Positions 39,410 to 49,241 of a DNA stretch of 64,000 nucleotides are shown piece after piece; within the stretch, counting starts at the first letter, position 1, and each line of letters starts with the position of its first letter. The DNA is taken from the NCBI RefSeq assembly GCF_000935125.1, contig NZ_JRKI01000003.1, forward strand, positions 496,001 to 560,000, read 5' to 3'. The stretch is from Streptomyces natalensis ATCC 27448 (GTDB taxonomy: Bacteria > Actinomycetota > Actinomycetes > Streptomycetales > Streptomycetaceae). The position numbers were made by a program, and so were the translations under genes. The notes under the pieces are model-generated. The model saw only the letters and a program-made list of their open reading frames with translations, was not told where the DNA came from and made no database searches.

Positions 39410-40685
39410 GAACTCCGAGAACAAGACCCCGCACGAGGCCACCGAGAACGCTCCCGGCGCCCGCGACCACGCCGCGCAGGCCGGGCAGCTGGATGCCGCC
39501 GACCCGCTCGGTGCGGCCGTCCGCGACCGCTTCGTCCTGGACGACACCGTCTACCTCGACGGCAATTCGCTCGGCGCGCTGCCCCGCGCGGTGCCCGGCC
39601 GGCTGGCCGAGGTCATCTCCCACGAGTGGGGCGAGCTGCGCATCCGCTCCTGGGACGAGGCCGGCTGGTGGACCGCGCCCGAGCGGATCGGCGACAAGAT
39701 CGCGCCGCTGATCGGCGCGTCACCGGGCCGGGTGGTGGTCGGCGATTCCACCAGCATCAATGTGTTCAAGGCCGTGGTCGGCGGCATACGGATGGCCGGG
39801 AAGGGCTGTACGGAGATCCTCGTCGATGCCACGACCTTCCCGACCGACGGCTATATCGCCAGGTCGGCGGCCCGGATGACGGGCCTTGCGGTGCGCCCGG
39901 TCGAGCCCACGCGGATCGCCGACGAGGTCACCGAGCGGACCGCGCTGGCGCTGGTCAACCATGTCGACTACCGCACCGGCGAACTCAACGACCTGCCCGG
40001 CATCACCAACGCGCTGCACTCCGCCGGCGCGCTGGCCGTCTGGGACCTGTGCCACAGCGCCGGTGCGCTGCCGGTCGGGGTCGAGCGGTACGGCGTCGAT
40101 CTGGCCGTCGGCTGCACCTACAAGTACCTCAACGGCGGGCCGGGATCGCCCGCGTATCTCTATGTGCGCGAAAGCCTCCAGGAGCGGTTCGACTCTCCGC
40201 TGCCCGGCTGGAACTCGCACGCCGATCCGTTCGGGATGACCTCCGACTACGCCGCCGCCGAGGGCATCGTCCGCGGCCGGGTGGGCACCCCCGACATCCT
40301 GTCGCTGCTCGCGCTGGAGACGGCGCTGGACGCCTGGGACGGCGTCGCCGTCGAGGACGTCCGCACCAAGAGCCTCGCCCTGACGGACTTCTTCCTCGAC
40401 TGTGTGGCCGCCTATGCGCCGCCCGGCCGGGTCCGCTCGATCACGCCGTACGACCACGGCCGCCGCGGCAGCCAGGTGTCCCTGGAGTGCTCGGGCGCGG
40501 CCGAGGTGATGGCCGAGCTGATCCGGCGCGGGGTGATCGGCGACTTCCGCCGGCCCGACGTGCTGCGCTTCGGCTTCACCCCGCTCTACACCTCCTTCGC
40601 GGACGCGGAGCGGGCGGCATGGGTGCTCGGCGAAGTGCTGCGGGAGCTGCCCGAGGAGGACGCGGCGCCCGGGGCCGGCGGGTGA
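39402..40685 (+). CDS. kynU: Kynureninase
   Basis: 427 residues from the ATG at 39402, overlapping the end of kynA. It cleaves kynurenine to anthranilate and alanine with PLP. Landmarks are VYLDGNSLGALPRAVPGRL near 46, DLCHSAGALPVG near 215, and the PLP lysine in CTYKYLNGGPGSPAY near 240. Residues 1-35 are a flexible lead. The longer open frame from 39243 is rejected because it would run inside kynA. The stop overlaps the formamidase start (GTGA). Confidence 0.95.
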   Translation: MSENSENKTPHEATENAPGARDHAAQAGQLDAADPLGAAVRDRFVLDDTVYLDGNSLGALPRAVPGRLAEVISHEWGELRIRSWDEAGWWTAPERIGDKIAPLIGASPGRVVVGDSTSINVFKAVVGGIRMAGKGCTEILVDATTFPTDGYIARSAARMTGLAVRPVEPTRIADEVTERTALALVNHVDYRTGELNDLPGITNALHSAGALAVWDLCHSAGALPVGVERYGVDLAVGCTYKYLNGGPGSPAYLYVRESLQERFDSPLPGWNSHADPFGMTSDYAAAEGIVRGRVGTPDILSLLALETALDAWDGVAVEDVRTKSLALTDFFLDCVAAYAPPGRVRSITPYDHGRRGSQVSLECSGAAEVMAELIRRGVIGDFRRPDVLRFGFTPLYTSFADAERAAWVLGEVLRELPEEDAAPGAGG

Positions 40686-41503
40686 GCGCACCGGACGAGG
40701 AGTCGGCGCTGCTGGGGCTCGCCCCGGCGGCGCCGGTCCGGACGGTGGCGTACGGGGACCATCCGGACCAGCTCGTCGACCTGTACGGGACCTGGGGCGC
40801 GGGCGCCGGTCCGCCGGTGGTCCTGCTGCACGGAGGCTTCTGGCGCGCCGCGTACGACCGCCGGCATCTCTCCCCGCTCGCCGCCGAGCTGGCCGGGCGG
40901 GGGCTGCCGGTCGCGCTCGCGGAGTACCGCAGGGTGGGCGCCGGCGGGGGCGCGCCGCGCACGTTCGAGGACGTGGCGGCGGCGGTCGAGGCGGTGGCGT
41001 ACGAGGCGGGAGCACCGGGGACGGGCGGGTATGCGGAGGACCCCGGGGCAGCGGGGGGCCGGGGCCTCGTCCTCGTCGGGCACTCCGCGGGCGGGCATCT
41101 CGCCCTGCTCGCAGCGGCCCGCCCCGGTACGCCGGTCACCCGTGTCCTGGCCGTCTCGCCGGTCGCCGATCTCGCCCGCGCCCATGAGCTGGGCCTGAGC
41201 AACGGTGCGGTGGCGGAGCTGCTCGGCGGCGGTGACGGGCCCGCCTTCGCGGAGCGGCTGGCCGCGGCCGATCCGCTGCGGCTGCCGCCGTCCCCCGGCA
41301 TTCCCGTCACGATCCTGCACGGCACCGACGACCCGGACGTCCCCCCGGACCTCTCCCGCCGCTACGCCGCCGCGCACCGCGCCGCCACGGACCTGCGCGA
41401 ACTGCCCGGCGTCGGCCACTACGCGCCCGTCACACCCGGCACCGCGGCCTGCCGCACCCTCGTGGGCCTCCTCGCGCCTGTCCACCCACGCTCCCAGGGC
41501 TGA
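40682..41503 (+). CDS. Alpha/beta hydrolase, probable kynurenine formamidase
   Basis: 273 residues from the GTG at 40682 that overlaps the kynU stop. It has HGGFWRAAYDRRHL near 46 (the HGGxW motif of KynB/arylformamidase-like hydrolases), the nucleophile elbow GHSAGGHLAL near 131 and a C-terminal GVGHYAPV His block. In this operon it should convert N-formylkynurenine to kynurenine, completing the tryptophan to anthranilate path with kynA and kynU. The assignment to formamidase rests on motif plus context. Confidence 0.85.
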   Translation: MSAPDEESALLGLAPAAPVRTVAYGDHPDQLVDLYGTWGAGAGPPVVLLHGGFWRAAYDRRHLSPLAAELAGRGLPVALAEYRRVGAGGGAPRTFEDVAAAVEAVAYEAGAPGTGGYAEDPGAAGGRGLVLVGHSAGGHLALLAAARPGTPVTRVLAVSPVADLARAHELGLSNGAVAELLGGGDGPAFAERLAAADPLRLPPSPGIPVTILHGTDDPDVPPDLSRRYAAAHRAATDLRELPGVGHYAPVTPGTAACRTLVGLLAPVHPRSQG

Positions 41504-41586
41504 CCAGGCGTAGTACCTGGGGTGGACGCGGAAGATACGCGCCGCAGCGGACGCCCGACCGGCCGGTTTTGCTTACCGTGGTCTAC

Positions 41587-42981
41587 GTGAACCAGACGAG
41601 CCAGACGACCCAGACGCAGAGCACCCTGCGCTCGGAGGCACGAATAGTCCGTGGCGCGCTGCACCGGCTGCGCCAGGACCTGTTCGTCGATGCCTTCGCC
41701 TTCCGCCCGATGCCGCCGCTGGACGACGCCAAGGTGTCCCGGTGGGTGCCATGGATGCCGGAGCGGGTGCGGCACTGGGTGCGCTGGCTTCCGCATTGCG
41801 TCGTCGGCTTCTTCTCCCTGTGCGTGTTTCTGGCCTGCTTCACCGCGGGCTACTCCCTGGGCCCGCTGCGCGGCGTCCTGATCGTCGGTCTCTGCGTGCT
41901 GGTCGCCGTGCCGCCGGTGCTCACCCTCTTCCGCCCGGTGGGCGCCTTCTGGCTGTCGCTGATGGTGTTCGTCGTGACGCTGGGCGGCAATCTCCTCTTC
42001 GGCTCGTACGGGGGCAGCCTCTTCAACGGCATCGCGTACCCCGCCCACCTCGCCGTGATGACCCTGGTCGTGCTGCGCACCCGCCCCCGCCTGGCCGTGG
42101 AGATGTGGCTGGTCACCTTCGCCGTCGCGGCGGTGCCGTCCGTACTCGTCGGCTACGGCACGGGCGATCTGCCGCCGGTGGCGTTCTTCTCCGGGCTGAT
42201 GCTGGTCGCCGCGGCCGCGGTCCGCGCCTGGCGCCAGGAGCGTCAGCAGGTCGTCGAGACGCAGACGGCCACCGCCGAGGAGCGCTCCCGGCGCACGCTG
42301 CTGGAGGAGCGCGCCACGATCGCCCGCGAACTGCACGATGTCGTCGCGCACCATATGTCGGTCATCGCCATCCAGGCCGAGGCCGCCCCCTACCGCGTCA
42401 AGGACACCCCGCCGGAGCTGGCCACCTCCTTCGCGACGATCCGTGAGAACGCCGTGGCCGCGCTGACCGAGCTGCGGCGCATCCTGGGCGTGGTCCGCTC
42501 CGAGGATCCGGACGCCTTCGCCGAGGCCGACCCGGAGGCCCCGCAGCCCACCCTCGCCAGCCTCGATGCGCTGCTGACCAGCGTCCGCGGCGCCGGGCTG
42601 ACCGTCGAGGCGGTGATCACCGGATCGCCCAGGCCGCTGCCCCAGGGCGTGGAGCTCTCCGCCTACCGGATCGTGCAGGAGGCGCTGAGCAACACCCTGC
42701 GGCATGCGCCCGGCGCCGAAGCCCGGGTGGAGATCTCGTACGTCCTGGGCGGGATCGGCCTGCGGATCGTCAACGGCGCCCCGAGCCGCCTGGCCAAGCC
42801 CTCTCCGGGCGCCGGACACGGCGTCCTGGGGATGCGTGAGCGCGTGCAGATGCTGGGCGGCGAGATGACGGCCGACCACACCGAGGAGGGCGGCTTCGAG
42901 GTCGCGGCGTTCATACCCGTGGCGCACGCCCCGGCGCAGCCGGCGGCCGGGAAGAATGCGGCGGGGGAGGCCAAGGCATGA
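41587..42981 (+). CDS. Sensor histidine kinase, NarL-type
   Basis: 464 residues from the GTG at 41587; TACCGT at 41574-41579 ends 7 nt earlier, so this start is probably leaderless. The open frame extends to 41569. Membrane segments occupy about 65-210. The DHp motif RATIARELHDVVAHHMSVIAI near 240-258 carries the phospho-His. The HATPase domain has EALSNTLRHAPGAEARVEI and GAGHGVLGMRERVQMLGG. The signal is unknown. The response regulator gene overlaps the stop (ATGA). Confidence 0.93.
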   Translation: MNQTSQTTQTQSTLRSEARIVRGALHRLRQDLFVDAFAFRPMPPLDDAKVSRWVPWMPERVRHWVRWLPHCVVGFFSLCVFLACFTAGYSLGPLRGVLIVGLCVLVAVPPVLTLFRPVGAFWLSLMVFVVTLGGNLLFGSYGGSLFNGIAYPAHLAVMTLVVLRTRPRLAVEMWLVTFAVAAVPSVLVGYGTGDLPPVAFFSGLMLVAAAAVRAWRQERQQVVETQTATAEERSRRTLLEERATIARELHDVVAHHMSVIAIQAEAAPYRVKDTPPELATSFATIRENAVAALTELRRILGVVRSEDPDAFAEADPEAPQPTLASLDALLTSVRGAGLTVEAVITGSPRPLPQGVELSAYRIVQEALSNTLRHAPGAEARVEISYVLGGIGLRIVNGAPSRLAKPSPGAGHGVLGMRERVQMLGGEMTADHTEEGGFEVAAFIPVAHAPAQPAAGKNAAGEAKA

Positions 42982-43634
42982 TCCGCGTACTGATCGTCGA
43001 CGACCAGGTGATGGTCCGCGAGGGCTTCTCCGTGCTGCTCAACGCCATGCCGGACATCGAGGTCGTCGGCGAGGCCGTCGACGGCCGCCAGGCGGTGGCC
43101 AAGGTCGCGGAGCTGAAGCCGGATGTCGTGCTGATGGACATCCGCATGCCGGAGATGAACGGCCTGGAGGCGACCCGCGAGATCGTGGCCGCCGATGCCG
43201 AGGCCAAGGTCCTCGTGCTGACCACCTTCGACCTGGACGAATACGTCTACCAAGCGCTGCGGGCCGGAGCCAGCGGCTTTCTGCTCAAGGACGCCTCGGC
43301 CGGCCAGCTCGCCGAGGGCGTCCGCATCGTCGCCTCGGGCGAGGCGCTGCTCGCCCCCACCGTCACCAAGCGCCTGATCTCCGAGTTCTCCCGCCTCGGC
43401 ACCCCGCGCGCCCCCGCCCAGGAGCGGATCGGTGATCTGACGGAACGGGAGACGGAGGTGCTGGTGCTGGTCGCCCAGGGGCTGTCGAACGGCGAGATCG
43501 CCGAGCATCTGGTCGTCGCCGAATCCACGGTGAAGACCCATGTCAGCCGGATTCTCGTCAAGCTGGGGCTGCGCGACCGGACCCAGGCGGCGGTGTTCGC
43601 GTACGAGGCCCGGTTGGTCACACCGGGAGGCTGA
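42978..43634 (+). CDS. Response regulator, NarL/LuxR type
   Basis: 218 residues. The receiver has IVDDQVMVREG, the phospho-Asp in VVLMDIRMPEMNG near 54 and KDASAGQL near 103. The LuxR helix-turn-helix (LTERETEVLVLVAQGLSNGEIAEHLVVAESTVKTHVSRIL) is C-terminal. It is coupled to the upstream sensor kinase by a 4-nt overlap, so they form a two-component system. The target genes are not evident. The C-terminus is rich in helix-breaking Gly. Confidence 0.95.
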   Translation: MIRVLIVDDQVMVREGFSVLLNAMPDIEVVGEAVDGRQAVAKVAELKPDVVLMDIRMPEMNGLEATREIVAADAEAKVLVLTTFDLDEYVYQALRAGASGFLLKDASAGQLAEGVRIVASGEALLAPTVTKRLISEFSRLGTPRAPAQERIGDLTERETEVLVLVAQGLSNGEIAEHLVVAESTVKTHVSRILVKLGLRDRTQAAVFAYEARLVTPGG

Positions 43635-43672
43635 CCCCCGCCCGGCGCGCGCCCGCCCGGCGGTCCGCGTCG

Positions 43673-43681
43673 TTGTCCACA
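43673..43681 (+). other. Perfect DnaA box
   Basis: TTGTCCACA, the preferred Streptomyces DnaA box, embedded in the inverted repeat TCCACA-GCC-TGTGGA in the gap after the response regulator gene. Confidence 0.65.
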
Positions 43682-43703
43682 GCCTGTGGAGAAAGTGGAG
43701 TGT

Positions 43704-43776
43704 GCCGCCGGAGTCCGCTACAGCTCCGGCGGCGCACGTACCAGGGGGCGGCCGTCCCCTGAGGGACGACCGCCCC
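43704..43776. terminator. Double hairpin between convergent response regulator and ABC permease
   Basis: Two inverted repeats lie in the 145-bp convergent gap: a 10-bp perfect stem (43704-43713 with 43724-43733) and a 14-bp stem with one mismatch (43745-43758 with 43763-43776). Confidence 0.75.
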
Positions 43777-43779
43777 GGG

Positions 43780-45423
43780 TCAGCCGATATCGCGCCGGCG
43801 GAAGCCGACGAGACCGGCCGCGGCGAGCAGGACCGCGAGGCCGAGCAGCCAGAGGAACGGGGCGGCCGTGGCCTCGCCGCCCGGGAGCTTGGGCAGATGG
43901 CTGTACGGGGAGAGGTCCATCGCCCACTGCGGGAATTTCAGGGCCGGGCCGATCCAGCCGATGGCGAGGCAGCCGCCCACCACGGCCCACACGGCGGTGG
44001 TGGCCTTGGGCACCAGCCCGTAGACGCAGACGGCCAGGCCCGTGAGCACCCAGACGGCGGGGACCTGGGCGAGCGCGGCGCCGAGCACCGGGCCGAGCCG
44101 CCCGGTGACGTCATGGGCGGAGACGCCGTAGCCGAGGCCCAGGGCCAGGCCGCCGAAAGCCAGGATCACGGCCGCGCCGACGTAGGCGACGGCCAGATGG
44201 CCACAGGCCCAGCGCAGGCGGCCGACGGCGCAGGCCAGGACCGGTTCGGCGCGGTCGCCGGTTTCCTCGCTGCGCAGCCGGAGCACCGACCCGGCCGCAT
44301 AGATCGCCGCGACCATGCCCAGCATCCCGGTCATCGTGGCCAGGAAGGCGTCGGTCAGCGCCTGCTGCCCGCCCATCCGCCGGAAGATCTCCAGGGCCTG
44401 CCGGTTGGTGCCGACCAGGTCGGCGGCGCCCTTGGCGATACCGCCGAAGATCCCGCCGGCGCAGAGGAAGCCGAGCGTCCAGCCCAGCACGGTGGTGCGC
44501 TGGAGGCGCCAGGCCAGGCCGAACGGGCCGCTCAGCGACCGGGGCGCGCGGGCCGGGCCGGGGCGGGCGGGCAGGAAGCTCATCCCGATGTCGCGACGGG
44601 CCGTCAGGACGTAGCCGGCGGCGAGGGCGAGGGCCGTACCGGCGGCGAGGAGAAGGAGCACCCACCAGCGGTCGCCGGCGTAGGCGCGGACGTTCTCGGC
44701 CCAGCCGATCGGCGAGATCCAGGTGAGCGGCGACGAGGCATCCGCCGTCGCGGCGTCTCCCGCGGCGCGCAGGGCGAAGACGAGGCCGAGGACCGCGCCG
44801 GTCAGTCCCTTGGCGAGCCGGGCGCTCTCGGTGAACTGCGCGGCGATGGCGGCCAGCGCGGCGAACAGCAGGCCCGTGCCCCCGATGGCGAGGCCCAGGG
44901 CGAATGAACCGGCCGCCGGCTGCCCCGATGCGGCCAGCCCGCCCCCGATCAGCACGGCCAGCGCGATATCGGCGATCAGGGCCGCGAGCAGCGCGGCGGT
45001 CAGCGGCGCACGACGCCCGACCATGCCCGCGGAGAGCAGCTCCTGACGCCCCGTTTCCTCCTCCTCACGGGTGTGCCGTACGACGATCAGCAGGCTCATC
45101 ACGGCGGCGAGGACGGCGCCGAAGCCGGCCATCCGCCAGGTGACCAGGCCGCCGATGGTGTCGCCGAAGACCGGTCCGTACAGCGCGCGCAGCGAGGCGT
45201 TGGCGTTCATCGACGCGGCCAGCTCGGCCCGTTTGGCGGCGGTGTCGTACAGCGCCTGGAAGGACGAGCCCATCGCGGCGACGAGCAGTCCGAGGGCCAG
45301 CACCCAGGCCGGGATCATCACCCGGTCGCGGCGCAGCGCGAGCCTCAACAGCACGCCGGTGCCCGCCAGATGACGGGGCCCGCGGGCCGGCGCCAGGGCG
45401 GCCCCGGCCGATACGGCGGTCAT
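43780..45423 (-). CDS. ABC-2 type exporter permease
   Basis: 547 residues from the ATG at 45423, overlapping the ATPase stop by 4 nt. Twelve or so membrane segments in two halves form a duplicated ABC-2 exporter like those in the tetronasin/multidrug group. A polar loop near 258-275 ([18 protein letters not shown]) separates the halves. It should pump a hydrophobic compound outwards together with the upstream ATPase. The long open frame up to 46116 is rejected because it runs through the ATPase gene. Confidence 0.88.
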   Translation of the reverse strand: MTAVSAGAALAPARGPRHLAGTGVLLRLALRRDRVMIPAWVLALGLLVAAMGSSFQALYDTAAKRAELAASMNANASLRALYGPVFGDTIGGLVTWRMAGFGAVLAAVMSLLIVVRHTREEEETGRQELLSAGMVGRRAPLTAALLAALIADIALAVLIGGGLAASGQPAAGSFALGLAIGGTGLLFAALAAIAAQFTESARLAKGLTGAVLGLVFALRAAGDAATADASSPLTWISPIGWAENVRAYAGDRWWVLLLLAAGTALALAAGYVLTARRDIGMSFLPARPGPARAPRSLSGPFGLAWRLQRTTVLGWTLGFLCAGGIFGGIAKGAADLVGTNRQALEIFRRMGGQQALTDAFLATMTGMLGMVAAIYAAGSVLRLRSEETGDRAEPVLACAVGRLRWACGHLAVAYVGAAVILAFGGLALGLGYGVSAHDVTGRLGPVLGAALAQVPAVWVLTGLAVCVYGLVPKATTAVWAVVGGCLAIGWIGPALKFPQWAMDLSPYSHLPKLPGGEATAAPFLWLLGLAVLLAAAGLVGFRRRDIG

Positions 45424-46397
45424 CGCGCGCTCGCCTCCTCGCCGCGGTCGCCGGCCCCGGCCGCCCGGCCGGCGCCGGTCTCGTCCTGGTAGTGCCGTAG
45501 GAACAGCTCTTCCAGGGTGGGCGGGGTGCTGGTCAGGCTGCGGACGCCGGATGCGCTGAGCGCGCGCAGGACGGCATCGAGCCGGTCGGTGTCGGCCTGG
45601 AGCGCGACCCGCACGCCCTGGCCGTCCTCGGCCGCCTGACTGGTGAGGCCGTGCACCCCGGGAAGCTGGGCCAGGCCGTTGGGCGGGCTTGCCAGTTCGG
45701 CGATGATGGAGGTGCGGGTCAGATGCCGCAGCTGCCCGAGCGAGCCGGACTCGACGGTCCGCCCCTGACGGATGATGCTGACCCGGTCGCACAGCGCCTC
45801 GACCTCGGACAGCACATGGCTGGAGAGCAGGATCGTACGGCCGCGGTCGCGCTCCTCGGCGACGCAGCTCCGGAAGACCTCGTCCATCAGCGGGTCCAGC
45901 CCGGAGGTCGGCTCGTCCAGGATCAGCAGATCGACGTCGGAGGCGAAGGCGGCGGCCAGGGCGACCTTTTGACGGTTGCCCTTGGAGTACGTCCGCCCCT
46001 TCTTGGTCGGGTCCAGCTCGAAGCGCTCCAGCAGTTCGTCGCGCCGGGCGCCGTCCAGGCCGCCGCGCAGCCGGCCGTAGAGATCGACGACCTCTCCGCC
46101 GGAGAGATTGCGCCACAGGGTGACGTCCCCGGGGACGTAGGCCACCCGCCGGTGGAGCGCGACCGCATCGCGCCAGGGGTCCTTGCCCAGCACCCGGGCG
46201 GTGCCGCCGTCGGCGCGCAGCAGGCCCAGCAGGACGCGGATCGTCGTGGACTTCCCGGCGCCGTTGGGCCCGAGGAAGCCGTGCACCTCACCGGCCTCGA
46301 CGTCGAGGTCGAGGCCGTCCAGCGCGTGGGTGCGGCCGAACGACTTGTGCAGGCCGGCCACCCGGATCGCGACAGAGGAGGAGATTGCCGTCGTCAT
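45420..46397 (-). CDS. ABC transporter ATP-binding protein (drug exporter type)
   Basis: 325 residues. Walker [10 protein letters not shown] near 43-51 and Walker [14 protein letters not shown] near 160-172 are intact. The family signature is the unusual [12 protein letters not shown] instead of LSGGQ, typical of drug-resistance ABC exporters such as the tetronasin type. A C-terminal domain of about 100 residues follows. It is coupled to the permease. The promoter carries a perfect palindrome 21-36 bp upstream, presumably bound by the divergent GbsR-like regulator. Confidence 0.93.
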   Translation of the reverse strand: MTTAISSSVAIRVAGLHKSFGRTHALDGLDLDVEAGEVHGFLGPNGAGKSTTIRVLLGLLRADGGTARVLGKDPWRDAVALHRRVAYVPGDVTLWRNLSGGEVVDLYGRLRGGLDGARRDELLERFELDPTKKGRTYSKGNRQKVALAAAFASDVDLLILDEPTSGLDPLMDEVFRSCVAEERDRGRTILLSSHVLSEVEALCDRVSIIRQGRTVESGSLGQLRHLTRTSIIAELASPPNGLAQLPGVHGLTSQAAEDGQGVRVALQADTDRLDAVLRALSASGVRSLTSTPPTLEELFLRHYQDETGAGRAAGAGDRGEEASAR

Positions 46398-46399
46398 GC

Positions 46400-46433
46400 T
46401 TGTGAAGATACGCTAGATTCACAAATTTGTGAA
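46400..46433. promoter_or_regulatory. Palindromic operator between the ABC exporter and its regulator
   Basis: TTCACAAATTTGTGAA (46418-46433) is a perfect 16-bp palindrome. A third half-site TTGTGAA lies at 46400-46406, making TTGTGAA-N11-TTCACAA. It sits in the 93-bp gap shared by the two divergent genes. Confidence 0.75.
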
Positions 46434-46490
46434 GCTAAGAAACCGTAATAAGTTGGAGCCGCGTTTCTGATCAGGGGAGATGATGCGGAC

Positions 46491-47060
46491 ATGGCCGACC
46501 AGCGCCACAGCGACCACGAGCAGCGCGGGCGACAGGAGCAGGAGCGCTCCCCGGAGCGGCCGAGCGTCGGGGAGCGGCGCGGCACCGAGGCCGTCGGGGA
46601 GTTCGTCGAGCGGTTCGCCGCACAGCTCGTCGACGCCGGTATGCCACGGATGCCCGCGCGCGTTTTCGCCTGCCTGCTGGCGTCCGAGTCCGGCGTCCTG
46701 ACCTCGTCGGAGCTCAGCGAACGCCTCCAGATCAGCCCCGCCGCCGTCTCCGGCGCCGTGCGCTACCTCTCCCAGGTCAACATGCTCAGCCGCGAACGCG
46801 AGCCCGGCTCCCGCCGCGACCGCTACCGCGTCCACAGCGACCAGTGGTACGAGGCCCTGGCCCGCCGCGACAACGTCCTCAGCCGCTGGGAGGCCACCTT
46901 GCGCGAGGGCCTGGCAAGCCTCGGCGACACCTCCCCCGCCGCCCACCGCATCGGCGAGACCCTCGCTTTCTTCGAGTTCATGCAGGGTGAGCTCGGCGGC
47001 ATGATGGAGCGCTGGCGCCACCACCGCGACCAGCTGCGGGAGGGCGACGCCGACGGCTGA
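46491..47060 (+). CDS. GbsR/MarR-type transcriptional regulator
   Basis: 189 residues, divergent from the ABC exporter. A polar N-terminus (1-35) leads to a winged helix-turn-helix: MPARVFACLLASESGVLTSSELSERLQISPAAVSGAVRYLSQVNMLSREREPGSRRDRYRV. C-terminal helices (130-189) are typical of the GbsR subgroup of MarR-like proteins. It probably represses the ABC exporter and itself through the palindrome in the shared gap. The ligand is unknown. Confidence 0.9.
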   Translation: MADQRHSDHEQRGRQEQERSPERPSVGERRGTEAVGEFVERFAAQLVDAGMPRMPARVFACLLASESGVLTSSELSERLQISPAAVSGAVRYLSQVNMLSREREPGSRRDRYRVHSDQWYEALARRDNVLSRWEATLREGLASLGDTSPAAHRIGETLAFFEFMQGELGGMMERWRHHRDQLREGDADG

Positions 47061-47250
47061 GGGCTGACGGCTCAACTCCGCCCGGCCGTACGGCGATCGG
47101 CCCGTATCCCGGCTGCCGGACGTGCGGCCCGCCGTGGTGCAGCCTGCTGTAGTGCCCCCGCCCGGCCCCGTACCGCAGACTGATCCGCATCCGGGGCGAT
47201 CGCGGGCGCATCCCGTGATCGCGGCACAACGACGCGGGGGGACGGGGAAC

Positions 47251-48561
47251 ATGACGACAGCGGGGCGGGGTCGGGGGCAGGACCGGAGACGGGGCCAGGA
47301 AAGCGACCCGGGTCAGGGGCGCGACCGCGGTGGGGCCCGGGTCTGGCGGGGCGGGGGATATCTGCTGGTCGGGCTGGTGTCGGGGCTGGTGTCGTTGCTG
47401 ATGCTGCCCCTGCTGGTCGTGGGGGTGCTGAGTACGGCGGTGGGCGGGCTGGGCCTGGTGGTGTTCCCGCGGATGGTGGTGGCGGTGCGGTGGTGGAGCG
47501 AATGGCACCGGGGGCGCGCCGCCGCGCTGTTGGGGGTCTCGGTCGCCGCGCGGCCTACGGGGCTGCCCAAGGGGATCGGCGCCCAGTGGCGGCAGGCCGT
47601 CCGCGGGCCCGAAGCGCGGCAGGACCTGCGCTGGCTGTGCCGGCAGGTGCTGACCGGGATTCCGGCCGGGCTGGTCGCGCTCGCCGGCATCGGCGGGGCG
47701 CTGGGCACCGTGGCCGTGACCGCCGTGTGGTGGCTGTTCCCGGAGGGCGAGCCGCTGCGGCTGCTGGGGAGCGTCCCGGTGGCCGGATGGGGCGCCGCGC
47801 TCGGCCTGGGGGCCGTGCAGACCGCCGTCGCCGGGGCGGTGGCCTGGTGGGCGGTGCCGCGGCTGGCGCGCCGGCACGCACGGAGCTGTCTGACGGCGCT
47901 GGCCCCGTCCATGGAGGCCCAACTCGCCGAGCGAGTAGGGGAGTTGACCGAGAGCCGGGCCGGGGTGCTGGATGCGCACGGTGCGGAGCTGCGCCGTATC
48001 GAGCGTGATCTGCACGACGGGACGCAGGCCAGGCTCGTGGCGATCGCGATGCGGCTCGGGGTGGCCAGGGAAACGGTACCCGAGGAGTCGGGAGCGCTGG
48101 CGAAGCTGCTCCAGGAGGCCCACGAAGGCGCCGAGGAGGCGATGACCGAGCTGCGGGAGGTGATCCGCACGATGTACCCGCCGATCCTCACGGACCGCGG
48201 GCTGGAAGGCGCGCTCACCGCCGTGGCCGCGGGCGCCGGCATCCCCGCCGAGGTGGAGCTCGGCGAACTGGGCAGGCTGCCCGCCGCCGTGGAGGCCGCC
48301 GCCTACTTCATCGTCACGGAGTCGCTCACCAACGCCGCCAAGCACAGCGGCGCCACCCGGGTCGTGGTCCGGCTGACCCGCGACGAGGCCGGGCTGCTGA
48401 TCGAGATCACCGACGACGGGACCGGCGGCGCCGACGAGACGCGGGGCACCGGCCTCGTCGGCATCCGCCGCCGCGCGGCCGCGCTGGACGGCACCGTCCG
48501 GGTCACCAGCCCCGTCGGCGGGCCGACCGCCGTCGTGGTGGAGCTGCCGTGCGGGTCGTGA
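47251..48561 (+). CDS. Sensor histidine kinase with membrane sensor domain, NarL-type
   Basis: 436 residues from the ATG at 47251 (GGGGGGACGGGG upstream); the longer frame from 47122 has poor N-terminal composition. Four membrane helices lie at about 30-75 and 130-215 in two pairs. The DHp motif RRIERDLHDGTQARLVAIAMRLG near 249-271 carries the phospho-His. HATPase motifs are ESLTNAAKHSGATRVVV and GTGLVGIRRRAAALDG. The regulator gene overlaps its 3' end by 13 nt. The signal is unknown. Confidence 0.92.
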   Translation: MTTAGRGRGQDRRRGQESDPGQGRDRGGARVWRGGGYLLVGLVSGLVSLLMLPLLVVGVLSTAVGGLGLVVFPRMVVAVRWWSEWHRGRAAALLGVSVAARPTGLPKGIGAQWRQAVRGPEARQDLRWLCRQVLTGIPAGLVALAGIGGALGTVAVTAVWWLFPEGEPLRLLGSVPVAGWGAALGLGAVQTAVAGAVAWWAVPRLARRHARSCLTALAPSMEAQLAERVGELTESRAGVLDAHGAELRRIERDLHDGTQARLVAIAMRLGVARETVPEESGALAKLLQEAHEGAEEAMTELREVIRTMYPPILTDRGLEGALTAVAAGAGIPAEVELGELGRLPAAVEAAAYFIVTESLTNAAKHSGATRVVVRLTRDEAGLLIEITDDGTGGADETRGTGLVGIRRRAAALDGTVRVTSPVGGPTAVVVELPCGS

Positions 48562-49211
48562 TCGCCGAGGACAATGTGCTGCTCTCGGCGGGCCTGGAAC
48601 TGATCCTGGGGACCAAGGACATCGAGGTGGCCGCCGTCGTCACGGACGGCCCCGGCCTGCTGGACGCCGCGGCCCGCCACCGACCGGACGCCCTGATCGT
48701 CGACGTACGGCTGCCCCCGTCGTTCCGCGACGAGGGCATCCGGGCCGCGCTCGCCGTCCGGCGCGCGCATCCCGGGCTGCCGGTCCTGGTGCTGTCGCAG
48801 TACGTGGAGCGGGTGTACGCCCATGAGCTGCTCGCCGACGGCTCCGGGGGCGTCGGCTATCTGCTCAAGGACCGGGTGAGCCGGGTCGGCGAGTTCGTCG
48901 ACGCCCTGCACCGGGTGGCCCGGGGCGGCACCGTCATGGACCCCGAGGTCGTCGACCAGCTCATGACCGGGACCGGCCGTAATGCCGCGGTCCATGCCGC
49001 CGTCGATGCGCTCACCCCGCGCGAGCGCGAGGTGCTCACCCTGATGGCGCGCGGTCTGGGCAACCGGGAGATCGGCGAGCGGCTGGTCATCACGGACAAC
49101 GCCGTGCACAAGCACATCGGCAACATCTTCGCCAAGCTCGGGCTCCCGGTGGACGACCGGGGGCACCGGCGGGTGCTGGCGGTGCTCACCTATCTGGACA
49201 GCAGGGGCTGA
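48549..49211 (+). CDS. Response regulator, NarL/LuxR type (second system)
   Basis: 220 residues, start GTG at 48549 overlapping the kinase. The receiver has VIAEDNVLLSAGLELIL and phospho-Asp in LIVDVRLPPSF, with LKDRVSRVGEF downstream. The LuxR helix-turn-helix LTPREREVLTLMARGLGNREIGERLVITDNAVHKHIGNIFAKLGL is C-terminal. It is paired with the sensor at 47251. A short triple repeat lies downstream at 49242. Confidence 0.95.
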   Translation: MRVVIAEDNVLLSAGLELILGTKDIEVAAVVTDGPGLLDAAARHRPDALIVDVRLPPSFRDEGIRAALAVRRAHPGLPVLVLSQYVERVYAHELLADGSGGVGYLLKDRVSRVGEFVDALHRVARGGTVMDPEVVDQLMTGTGRNAAVHAAVDALTPREREVLTLMARGLGNREIGERLVITDNAVHKHIGNIFAKLGLPVDDRGHRRVLAVLTYLDSRG

Positions 49212-49241
49212 CGGGGAGGCGGGAGCCGCCGGGCACGGCGC

